Made by a program: the position numbers and the translations under genes
In this document: positions 46,488 through 54,554 of the stretch, piece after piece
How positions within the stretch are numbered: the stretch's first letter is position 1
Layout: each line of letters opens with the position of its first letter
Source: Candidatus Kaistia colombiensis
GTDB taxonomy: Bacteria > Pseudomonadota > Alphaproteobacteria > Rhizobiales > Kaistiaceae
Reading direction: 5' to 3'
Assembly: GCA_029203105.1 (NCBI GenBank)
Contig: CP119318.1
Location: 139,001 to 203,000, forward strand
DNA length: 64,000 nt
The notes under the pieces: generated by a model
What the model saw: only the letters and a program-made list of their open reading frames with translations
The model's database searches: none
What the model was told of the DNA's origin: nothing

Positions 46488-46931
46488 GTGAGCACATGGC
46501 AACGGGATTGGACGCGCCGCTTCGCCCCGCCGGTGGCCGGCGCCGTCATCGGCCTGATGGCGGCTCAGCCGGCAGTAGCCAGCCAACGGGTTCCCACGTC
46601 CGAGATCGAGACGATCTTCTCCGGCGTCACGCTGGACGGCATCTACAACAATGGCGCCTTCTTCAGCGAGACCTACAACGCCGACGGCTCGATCCGCTAT
46701 CACGACATGGACGGGTCGGATTCCGGGCGCTGGTCGGTGCGCGACGGCAAGTTCTGCACCTTCTACGATTCCCAGCAGGGCGCCTGCTTCTTCGTCGAGC
46801 GCGATGGCGGCAATTGCTTCACCTTCTTCGCGCCGGAGGAGACCGGCGGCCCGGCGCAGGACTGGACCTCGCGCGGCTGGGACCGGCGCAAGCCGTCGAC
46901 CTGCCCGACCGCGCCGGAAATCCATCTCTGA
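46488..46931 (+). CDS. Exported protein of unknown function
   Basis: A 147-residue protein starting at GTG 46488, with GGAGAC upstream. A signal peptide (about 1-32, ending AVAS) precedes a mature part with IFSGVTLDGIYNNGAFFSETYNADGSIRYHDMDGSDSGRWSVRDGKFCTFYDSQQGACFFVERDGGNCFTFF and four cysteines, likely in disulfides. It resembles the small exported rhizobial proteins around DUF995, but I cannot place it with certainty. Confidence 0.65.
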   Translation: MSTWQRDWTRRFAPPVAGAVIGLMAAQPAVASQRVPTSEIETIFSGVTLDGIYNNGAFFSETYNADGSIRYHDMDGSDSGRWSVRDGKFCTFYDSQQGACFFVERDGGNCFTFFAPEETGGPAQDWTSRGWDRRKPSTCPTAPEIHL

Positions 46932-46968
46932 GCGCCGCCCGGGCAACGCGCGCGCGCCCAGCGTCCTG

Positions 46969-47901
46969 TCACCCCGGCAGCGCGGCGAAGGCGGCGAGAT
47001 CGGCTGCGCCGAGCTGCCAGTTGCCGGCTGCCGCATTGGCCTCGATCTGCTCCGCCGAGGTGGCGCCCGCGATCACCGAAGGCACCGAATCCTGCGCCAG
47101 CAGCCAGGCGAAGGCCAGTTCGAGCAGGGTATGGCCGCGTGCCCTGGCGAACGCCTCGAATTGTTCGGCCAGTGCCAGGTTGCGCTCGGTCAGATAGCGG
47201 TCACCGAGCGCCGTCCAGGCGCCGAAACGACTGCCGGCCGGACGTTGCCCCCGGCTGTACTTGCCGGTGAGCAGCCCCGCCGCCAGCGGGAAGAACGGGA
47301 TCAGCGCCAGCTTCTCGGCACGCGCCACCGGCAGCAGTTCCGCCTCGATCGAGCGCTCGACGAGGCTGTATTCGTCCTGGCTGGAGACAAAGCCGCGATA
47401 GCCGGCCTTGCCGGCCGCCTGCTGCGCCGCGCGCAGCCCGGCCGGCGAAAAATTCGAGGCGCCGTAGTAGCGGATCTTGCCGGCCTGCACGAGGTCCTCC
47501 AGCGCGCCCAGCGTCTCCTCGATCGGCGTCTCGGGATCCGGCTCATGCTGCTGGTAGAGATCGATGCGATCGGTGCGAAGTCGCGTCAGGCTGGCGTCGA
47601 CGGCGCGGAAGATATAGTCGTGCGACCCGCGCTTCCTCTCGGGCGAACCCAGGACCGGCTTGCCGAACTTTGTCGCCAGCACGATCTGGTCGCGCCGCGC
47701 GCCCAGCACCTCGCCAAGAATGCTCTCCGACCGAGTCTCGGCGTAGATATCGGCCGTGTCGAAGAAGTTGATGCCGTTGTCGATCGCCGCGTCGATCACC
47801 CGTCGCGACCCTTCCCGGTCCGTCCGTCCGCCGAAATTGTTGGTTCCGAGGCCGATCACCGAAACATGGAGATCGGTCGTGCCGAGCTTGCGGGTCTGCA
47901 T
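46969..47901 (-). CDS. Aldo/keto reductase
   Basis: A 310-residue (alpha/beta)8-barrel NADPH oxidoreductase. The start ATG 47901 gives MQTRKLGTTDLHVSVIGLGTNNFGG. The tetrad is in place: D and Y in FFDTADIYAET, K in VLATKFG, H in YQQHEPDPETP. C-terminal NADPH-binding SVIAGATSAEQIEAN is typical of the AKR11/AKR12-like group. The substrate is not predictable. It is convergent with the exported protein gene, 38 bases apart. Confidence 0.92.
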   Translation of the reverse strand: MQTRKLGTTDLHVSVIGLGTNNFGGRTDREGSRRVIDAAIDNGINFFDTADIYAETRSESILGEVLGARRDQIVLATKFGKPVLGSPERKRGSHDYIFRAVDASLTRLRTDRIDLYQQHEPDPETPIEETLGALEDLVQAGKIRYYGASNFSPAGLRAAQQAAGKAGYRGFVSSQDEYSLVERSIEAELLPVARAEKLALIPFFPLAAGLLTGKYSRGQRPAGSRFGAWTALGDRYLTERNLALAEQFEAFARARGHTLLELAFAWLLAQDSVPSVIAGATSAEQIEANAAAGNWQLGAADLAAFAALPG

Positions 47902-48073
47902 GGGAATGCCTCGTGATGGATGCATCGGGTCGGTCAAGACAGAAACTAGGGTGTGCGGCCGACGCGGTACAGCCTTCTCCGCGTCGCGATAGCGCCAAAC
48001 ACCATGACCACGGGCTTTGGCCGACTTCGGCGACATGGCAGCGCGCCCGCGGCGTGGTTCCGCAAGGTTTCTG

Positions 48074-48123
48074 TTGACTTCATCGCCATCTCCACCATTT
48101 ATTGCGAATAATTCTTAATTGCA
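48074..48123 (+). promoter_or_regulatory. Promoter and possible Mur/Fur-type box of the Nramp gene
   Basis: TTGACT (48074-48079), 17 bases, then ATTTAT (48097-48102) form a plausible promoter. Directly after lies an imperfect AT-rich palindrome with arms TGCGAAT (48103-48109) and AATTGCA (48117-48123). Its position over the transcription start suggests repression by a manganese-responsive regulator such as Mur. Confidence 0.5.
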
Positions 48124-48139
48124 GTTATGAAAGCCCATC

Positions 48140-49486
48140 ATGCGGACGATCGAGGAAGACAGAGCGGAAGGCACCGGCTGGCGCCGCGAGCGCGGTACGC
48201 CGTCGCTTTCCGAGGTTCATGGCTCGATCCAAATTGCGGAGGGCGCGCCGAACTGGCGCAAGGCCGCCGCCTTCCTCGGCCCCGGTTATCTGGTCGCCGT
48301 CGGCTACATGGATCCCGGCAACTGGGCGACCTCGATCGCCGGCGGCTCGCGCTTCGGCTACACGCTGCTCTTCGTCGTGCTGCTGTCGAGCCTGATGGCG
48401 ATGATCCTGCAGGCCCTGGCGCCCGGCTCGCCATCGCCACGGGCCGCGACCTGGCCCAGGCCTGCCGCGACGCCTATCCCGCCCCCGTCGCCGGCCTGCT
48501 CTGGATCCTGGCCGAGTCGCGATCTGCGCCACCGACCTCGCCGAGGTGATCGGCACGGCGATCGGCCTCAACCTGCTGTTCGGCATCCCGCTCGAGATCG
48601 GCGTGCTGATCACCGCGCTCGACGTCTTCCTGGTGCTCTATCTGCAGACCAAGGGCTTTCGCTGGGTCGAGGCGCTGGTGATCACGCTGCTCGGCGTCAT
48701 CGCGCTCTCGTTCCTGGTGCAGATCGCCATGGCCGATCCGGTCTGGGGCGATCTGATCCGCGGCTTCGTGCCCTCGACGGAGATCGTGTCCAACCCGGAC
48801 ATGCTCTATCTGGCGCTCGGCATCATCGGCGCGACGGTGATGCCGCATAATCTCTATCTGCATTCCGGCATCGTGCAGACCCGCGCCTATCACGACCGAC
48901 GCCCGGGCAAGCGCGAGGCGATCCGCTTCGCGACGATGGACTCGACATCTGGCGCTGCTGTTCGCGCTCGTCATCAACGCCTCGATCCTGATCCTCGCCG
49001 CCGTCGCCTTCCACGCCAAGGGCTCGACCGAGGTGGTCGAACTCGACAAGGCGCACGCGCTGCTGCATCCGCTGCTCGGCTCGCCGCTGGCGCCGACGCT
49101 CTTCGCCATCGCCCTGCTCTGCTGCGGCCTGAACTCGACCGTGACCGCGACCATGGCCGGCCAGATCGTGATGGAAGGCTTCCTGCAACATCCGCCTCGC
49201 CGCCCTGGCTGCGCCGGCTGATCACGCGCGGCATCGCCATCGTGCCGGCCGTCGCCGTCACGATCTGATCTATGGCGACAGCGGCGCCGGCCAGCTGCTG
49301 ATCCTGTCCAGGTGGTCCTCAGCCTGCAACTGCCCTTCGCCGTGATGCCGCTGGTGATGTTCACCGCCGACGCCGCAAGATGGGCGAGTTCACGACGCCG
49401 CGCTGGCTGACCGCGATCGCGGGCATCACCGCGGCGTCATCATCGTGCTGAACATGAAGCTGCTGCTGGACGTGCTGGCGGGCTGA
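48140..49486 (+). pseudogene. mntH: Nramp family divalent metal transporter (MntH-like), nine indels
   Basis: A proton-coupled Mn2+/Fe2+ importer of about 449 residues once nine single-base indels are corrected (near 48421, 48515, 48945, 49184, 49200, 49265, 49309, 49370 and 49432; six deletions, three insertions). The metal-site motif [17 protein letters not shown] in helix 1 and [10 protein letters not shown] in helix 6 are both present. The final frame (VVLSLQLPFAVMPLV ... NMKLLLDVLAG) reaches TGA at 49484. All pieces read as a normal transporter, so the indels are probably sequence errors. Confidence 0.82.
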
Positions 49487-49579
49487 TGGGTGTATTCACA
49501 TCCGCTCCTTCTTGCACCTCCCCCTCGGGAGACCTTCGCACAACATCGCTAAACTGCGCGGACCATGGCAAACTCCGTC

Positions 49580-49687
49580 GTCATCCCGGCGAAGGCCGGG
49601 ATCCATGCACACCGTTCTTGGCCAAAAAAGGCTGTGCCATGGCCACCTCGGCCAGTGCTTATGGGCCCCGGCCTTCGCCGGGGCGAC
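49580..49687. repeat. Inverted repeat of the CCCGGCGAAGGCCGGG family
   Basis: Arms of 25 bases at 49580-49604 and 49663-49687 are inverted relative to each other and identical at about 21 positions; both contain CCCGGCGAAGGCCGGG or its complement. The sequence GTCATCCCGGCGAAGGCCGG is typical of a dispersed repeat common in alphaproteobacterial intergenic DNA. Confidence 0.65.
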
Positions 49688-49806
49688 GAGGCCTGGCTCA
49701 TGCGCCGTACACTGAGTAGCGACATCAGGTGTTGCGCCAAGGCCTCCTCAGGAAAGGTGAAGACGGCCAATGTTGCGGCCGACGCACGTGAGTTCGCCCA
49801 ACAAAA

Positions 49807-49834
49807 AAGCCCCCGTCCGGTCGGACGGGGGCTT
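49807..49834 (-). terminator. Terminator of the altronate dehydratase gene
   Basis: A 13-bp stem, AAGCCCCCGTCCG (49807-49819) against CGGACGGGGGCTT (49822-49834), with a T-run on the minus strand (A-run at 49803-49808). Confidence 0.8.
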
Positions 49835-49864
49835 CTCAAAAACATCAGGCTGTAAGGCTGCGCC

Positions 49865-51399
49865 TCACATCACGGCGCCGATCTGCCACGGCACGAATTC
49901 CGCGTCGCCATAGCCGAGGTCTTCCGACTTCGAATGCTTGCCGGAAGCGACCGCGACGATCTCATTGAAGATCTCCTCGCCCTTGGCTTCGATCGAGACG
50001 CCGTCGAGGACGTCGCCGCAATTGATGTCCATGTCGTCGACCATGCGGTTGTAGACGTCGGAATTGGTCGCGAGCTTGATCGACGGCGTCGGCTTGTAGC
50101 CGGCAGGCCGAGCCACGGCCGGTGGTGAACACGATCATGTTGGCGCCGGACGCGATCTGGCCGGTGACAGCGGCCGGGTCGTAGCCGGGGCTGTCCATGT
50201 AGACGAAGCCATGCGTGTCGACCGGCTCGGCATATTTGTAGACGCCGCGCAGCGTCGAGGTGCCGCCCTTGGCGGCCGCGCCGAGCGACTTCTCCAGGAT
50301 GGTCGTCAGACCGCCCAGCTTGTTGCCCGGCGACGGGTTGTTGTTCATCTCGCCCTGGTTGCGCTCGGTGTAGTCTTCCCACCACTTGATCAGGTCGACC
50401 AGCTTCTCGCCGACCTCGCGATTGGCGGCACGGCGCGTCAGCAGGTGCTCGGCGCCATAGATCTCCGGCGTTTCCGACAGGATCGTCGTGCCGCCGTGGC
50501 GGACGAGGATGTCGGAGGCATAGCCGAGCGCCGGGTTGGCGGTGATGCCGGAATAGCCGTCCGAGCCGCCGCACTGCAGGCCCGACCATGATCTCGGAGA
50601 CGGGCGTCGCCTGGCGCCTGTAGGCGTTGGCGGCCGGCAGCATCTCCTTGATCATGGCGATGCCGGTTTCGATCGTCTTCCGCGTGCCGCCGGTGTCCTG
50701 GATGGTCATCGTGCGGAAGCCGTCATGCTCGACGAGATTGTACTGCTTCATCAGGCGCGGAATCTGGAACACTTCGCAGCCGAGGCCGACGACGAGCACG
50801 CCGGCGAGGTTCGGATGGGTGGCATAGCCCCACTGCGTGCGCTCGAGCGTGTCGTAGCCCTCGCCCGAACCGCCCATGCCGCAGCCGGAGCCGTGCACGA
50901 AGGCGACGACGCCGTCGACGTTGGGATAGTCCTTCAGGATGTCCGTGCGGTTGAAGGCGTCGGCGATGTAGCGGGCGACGGTCGCCGAGCAGTTCACGCT
51001 GGTCAGGATGCCGATGTAGTTGCGCGTGCCGACCTTGCCGTTCGGACGATGATAGCCGTCGAAATGGCGGCGCTCGGCGAGCGGCAGCAGGCCGTCATCA
51101 TGCGCGCCTTCGGCGAACTGGTAGTCGCGGTCGAACTCGGACATGCCGCAATTGTGCTCATGCACCCATTCGCCCGGCGCGATCGGCGCCTTGGCGAAGC
51201 CGATGATCTGGCCGAACTTCAGCACCGGCGCGCCCTCGGCGATGCCCACGACGGCGATCTTGTGGCCCTTCGGCACGCGCTGGCTCGCGGTCACGCCCTC
51301 GACGACCGATCCCGGCATGATCGTGTCGATGGCGACGCGGACATTGTCGGTGCCGTTCAGGCGCAGGGTACGGGGTTGGGCAGCGGTGGTGACGCTCAT
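49865..51399 (-). pseudogene. uxaA: Altronate dehydratase (UxaA family), two frameshifts
   Basis: An iron-dependent sugar-acid dehydratase of about 510 residues once two extra bases are ignored (near 50584 and 50107). The N-terminal SAF domain (VRVAIDTIMPGSVVEGVTASQRVPKGHKIAVVGIAEG) is followed by the catalytic part (GYHRPNGKVGTRNYIGILTSVNCSATV, HGSGCGMGG, GLQCGGSDGYSG across the first shift). The C-terminal segment (SPGYDPAAVTGQIASGANMIVFTTGRGSA ... KPTPSIKLATNSDVYNRMVDDMDINCG) is split by the second. It would dehydrate altronate, or galactarate, to a 2-keto-3-deoxy acid. A ribokinase gene is upstream on the same strand. Confidence 0.85.
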
Positions 51400-51548
51400 C
51401 GATGATCTCGAAAAAGGAGGGCTATGGCGCTACCCGGGGTTCCGCGCGCTGGCGAAGGTCGGATGCGGCTCAGTTTGGTTTTCAGATGAATATGAAATTC
51501 ACCAGTGATCAGTCTTGTCAGTCGTCATACATCAGCGTCCGCCGCCTG

Positions 51549-52466
51549 TCACGGAAAAGCGGGATCGCCGACCAGCGACAATTCGATCGCCTCGCGCAGG
51601 GGGAAGCTGGGCTGCGCCCCCGCCTTGGCGCAGGCGAGCGACCCCGCGACGGCGGCGTGGCGCATGGCCGTCGCCAGATCGGCACCTTCGTCGAGCAAGG
51701 CCGCCAGCACGCCGCAGAACGTGTCGCCGGCGCCGGTGGTGTCGACCGGAACGACCTTGAGCGCCGGCACGCTGATCGTATCCTCCTGCGTGGCGGCGAC
51801 GGCACCGTCCGGACCGAGCGTCGCGATCACCGTGCGCTTCAGCTCGCTTGCCAGCCGCGCGACCGTCTCGGCGCCGGTCGAACCGGGTAGCAGACCGAGA
51901 TGCCGCGCGAGGTCGCCCGCCTCCGTCTCGTTGACGAGGATCATGTCGATGTCGGCGAAGGCCTCGCGTTCAACCGGCAGGAAGGGGGCGATCGAAAGCA
52001 CGACCCGCGCGCCGGCCGCCTTGGCGATGCGGGCGGCGGCCAGCGTCTGCTCGAACGGCACTTCCATCTGCAGCAGCAGCGTGTCGCCGGCGCCGATCGC
52101 ACCCGGCGCGATATCGGTCGCGACCAGCTTTGCGTTGGCGCCCGGCGACAGCACGATGGTGTTCTCGGCATGGTCGTCGACGGTGATCACGGCCATGCCG
52201 GTGGTCTTGCCGCGGCGCTGGACACCGGAAAGATCGACGCCGCCGGCGTCGAGTTCGGTCAGCGCGGTCGCGGCCATGTCGTCATCGCCGACCGCGCCGA
52301 TCATCTTGACCGCCGCGCCGGCGCGCCGCGCCGCCAGCGCCTGGTTGGCGCCCTTGCCGCCGGGAATCAGCTGATATTCGGAACCGGGTACCGTCTCGCC
52401 CGGGCGCGGCAGACGCGCGGTCCGGCTGACGAGATCGATATTGATGGAGCCGAAAACCGTGATCAT
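51549..52466 (-). CDS. PfkB-family sugar kinase, ribokinase-like
   Basis: A 305-residue kinase. The N-terminal VFGSINIDLV, the GGKGANQALAARRAGA motif (PfkB signature 1) and DTTGAGDTFCGVLAALL (signature 2, with the catalytic aspartate) are those of ribokinase. GAGGAAG precedes ATG 52466. It is 149 bases upstream of uxaA on the same strand. A different carbohydrate, such as a deoxy-sugar acid, is possible as substrate given the neighbour. Confidence 0.9.
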   Translation of the reverse strand: MITVFGSINIDLVSRTARLPRPGETVPGSEYQLIPGGKGANQALAARRAGAAVKMIGAVGDDDMAATALTELDAGGVDLSGVQRRGKTTGMAVITVDDHAENTIVLSPGANAKLVATDIAPGAIGAGDTLLLQMEVPFEQTLAAARIAKAAGARVVLSIAPFLPVEREAFADIDMILVNETEAGDLARHLGLLPGSTGAETVARLASELKRTVIATLGPDGAVAATQEDTISVPALKVVPVDTTGAGDTFCGVLAALLDEGADLATAMRHAAVAGSLACAKAGAQPSFPLREAIELSLVGDPAFP

Positions 52467-52502
52467 GACTGCTTCCTCAACGGAGGTTTCTTTTGGTGGT
52501 AA

Positions 52503-52967
52503 TGCACTTAGGCCGATTGGCGCCGCAGAGAATGCCTAGGCAAGACGGTGCGCACAAGTGGCCGCGCGGGTTGCAGGAACAAGGCACAGGCCGGCCGGAT
52601 CCTGCCCCTGCGGCAGCCTTGAGAAAAAATTGGCGGCAAATATGATCGATGGCAACCGTCCGCGACGTTCCGCATTTTGGAAAACACGGCTAAGCTAGGC
52701 GCGATTTGACGGGAATCATGGCGTCGGGGATCGCGACTTTGTCGGACTTGAGCTATGCGGCGCGGAGCCGCCCGAAAGGGTGGGAAGCCGTTCCAGATCC
52801 GGGCTTTTGTGTCGGCATGGCCATGGCGGTCGGACGTCTTCGGTCCTATACCGGGCCATCGAGCTCCGGAACCAAATCGGCTCCCGCGCCTGGATCGTGA
52901 AATTTTCACCACAGTTCGACCCTAAGTTCGGGCAACCACTCCGGTTTTCCGAGAAAACAGACAGAAA
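52503..52967. other. Divergent spacer and leader of opgG, no gene seen
   Basis: A 465-base spacer. Frames in it lack starts, SD sites and known families. It should contain the opgG promoter and a long leader. AT-rich segments near 52620-52690 could be the promoter region. Confidence 0.45.
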
Positions 52968-54554
52968 ATGACTGAGACTCCGTACAAGATTTCGCGGCGC
53001 CGCCTGTTGGCATCCGCTGGCGCCTTCGTCGCCGCTGCGGCCATCGGCAACCTGTACCCGGTTGAGGCCATGGCGCAGGCGAACAACGTCGCCGCCTCGC
53101 TTGCGACGGATGGTCCCTTCACCCGGTCGACCGTGGCGGAAATTGCGCGCCGCCTGTCGCGCGTGCCGTTCGCAGCCCCCACCTCGCGCCTGCCGGACGT
53201 TCTGCAGAACCTGACCTACGACCAGTATCGCGACATCCGGTTCAAGACGGCCGCGTCGGTGTGGGCGGACGACAAGCTGCCGTTCACGCTGCAACTGTTC
53301 CACCCGGGCTTCTATTACAAGGAGCCGATCGAGGTTGCCATCGTCAAGGAAGGCCAGGCCAAGCACCTGCCCTACTCGACCAACATGTTCGACTTCGGGC
53401 CGCTCGTCCCCAAGGGCATTCCCGATACGGACATGGGATTTGCCGGCATTCGCGTGCACGGGCCGATCAACAATTCGGACTATTTCGACGAGATCCTCGT
53501 CTTCCAGGGCGCCAGCTATTTCCGCTCCGTCGGTCGCGGACAGGTCTACGGCATTTCCGCCCGCGGCCTCGCCATCAAGACGGCCGAGCCCGAGGGCGAG
53601 GAATTCCCGATCTTCCGCGCCTTCTGGGTCGAGACCCCGGTCAAGGAAGGCGACACCATCGTCCTGCACGCTCTGCTCGACAGCCCGAGCGCTTCCGGCG
53701 CCTATCGCTTCACGGTTCGCCCCGGCTATCCGACCACCATGGATGTCGAGGCGACCCTGTTCCCGCGCACCGACCTGACCAAGGTCGGCCTGGCGCCGGG
53801 CACCAGCATGTACTTCTTCGGCTCGAACGACCGCATCGGCGTCGATGACTTCCGCCCCGAGGTGCACGATTCCGACGGCCTGCTGATGGTCAACGGCCGT
53901 GGCGAGCGGCTCTGGCGGCCGATCTCCAATCCGACGACGCTGCAAATCAGCGCCTTCGTCGATGCCGGTCCGCGCGGCTTCGGCCTGATGCAGCGCAACC
54001 GTGTGTTCGACAATTACGAGGATCTCGAGGCTGCCTATGAGGCGCGGCCGAGCCTGTGGGTCGAGCCGGTCGGCGACTGGGGCCAGGGCGCGGTGACGTT
54101 GGTCGAGATTCCGACCAACTCGGAAGTGCATGACAATATCGTCGCCTATTGGCAGCCGAAGGACGTGATCGCCGCCGGCACTGAATACGCCTTCGCCTAT
54201 CGCCTGTCCTGGGGCGGCGACCCCGCCTATGCGCCGGGCGGCATGGTGGTGGCGGGCACGCGCGTCGGTCGCGCCGTTCTGGACGGCGACAGCCCCAATC
54301 GCCGATTTGTGATCGACTTTTTCCCGCCGCAGGCGCTGGAAGGCCAGCCGGCGAAGGAACCGAAGGCGACGGTCACCACATCCAAGGGTAAGATCAGCAA
54401 TGTCGTGCTGATCCCCAACCCGAAGCTGGGCGAGGGCTGGCGGGTTAACTTCGAACTCGATCCGGAAGGCGCGACCTTGGTCGAGCTGCGGGTCGTGCTG
54501 CAGTTCCCGGATGAACGGCCAGCGGAGACCTGGGTCTATCGATGGACGGCGTGA
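52968..54554 (+). CDS. opgG: Periplasmic glucan biosynthesis protein OpgG (MdoG)
   Basis: A 528-residue exported protein. The N-terminus (ISRRRLLASAGAFVAAAAIGN) is a twin-arginine-type signal peptide. The body matches MdoG/OpgD: YDQYRDIRFKTAASVW, FHPGFYYKEPIEVAIV, DFGPLVPKGIPDTDMGFAGIRVHGPIN and the C-terminal Ig-like domain. It builds the branches of osmoregulated periplasmic glucans, anionic sugars that buffer periplasmic osmolarity and affect virulence and symbiosis. It overlaps opgH by 13 bases, an operon. Confidence 0.95.
   Translation: MTETPYKISRRRLLASAGAFVAAAAIGNLYPVEAMAQANNVAASLATDGPFTRSTVAEIARRLSRVPFAAPTSRLPDVLQNLTYDQYRDIRFKTAASVWADDKLPFTLQLFHPGFYYKEPIEVAIVKEGQAKHLPYSTNMFDFGPLVPKGIPDTDMGFAGIRVHGPINNSDYFDEILVFQGASYFRSVGRGQVYGISARGLAIKTAEPEGEEFPIFRAFWVETPVKEGDTIVLHALLDSPSASGAYRFTVRPGYPTTMDVEATLFPRTDLTKVGLAPGTSMYFFGSNDRIGVDDFRPEVHDSDGLLMVNGRGERLWRPISNPTTLQISAFVDAGPRGFGLMQRNRVFDNYEDLEAAYEARPSLWVEPVGDWGQGAVTLVEIPTNSEVHDNIVAYWQPKDVIAAGTEYAFAYRLSWGGDPAYAPGGMVVAGTRVGRAVLDGDSPNRRFVIDFFPPQALEGQPAKEPKATVTTSKGKISNVVLIPNPKLGEGWRVNFELDPEGATLVELRVVLQFPDERPAETWVYRWTA

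Larger units (their letters stand above)
49487..49864. other. Intergenic region between the Nramp and UxaA genes
   Basis: No protein gene is supported here. The stretch contains a large inverted repeat (49580-49687) and the terminator of the altronate dehydratase gene (49807-49834). Confidence 0.6.

Noticed and set aside
52508..52912. A 134-codon minus-strand frame upstream of ribokinase
   Set aside because: Arg-rich, no SD and no family. It lies in the opgG leader region.
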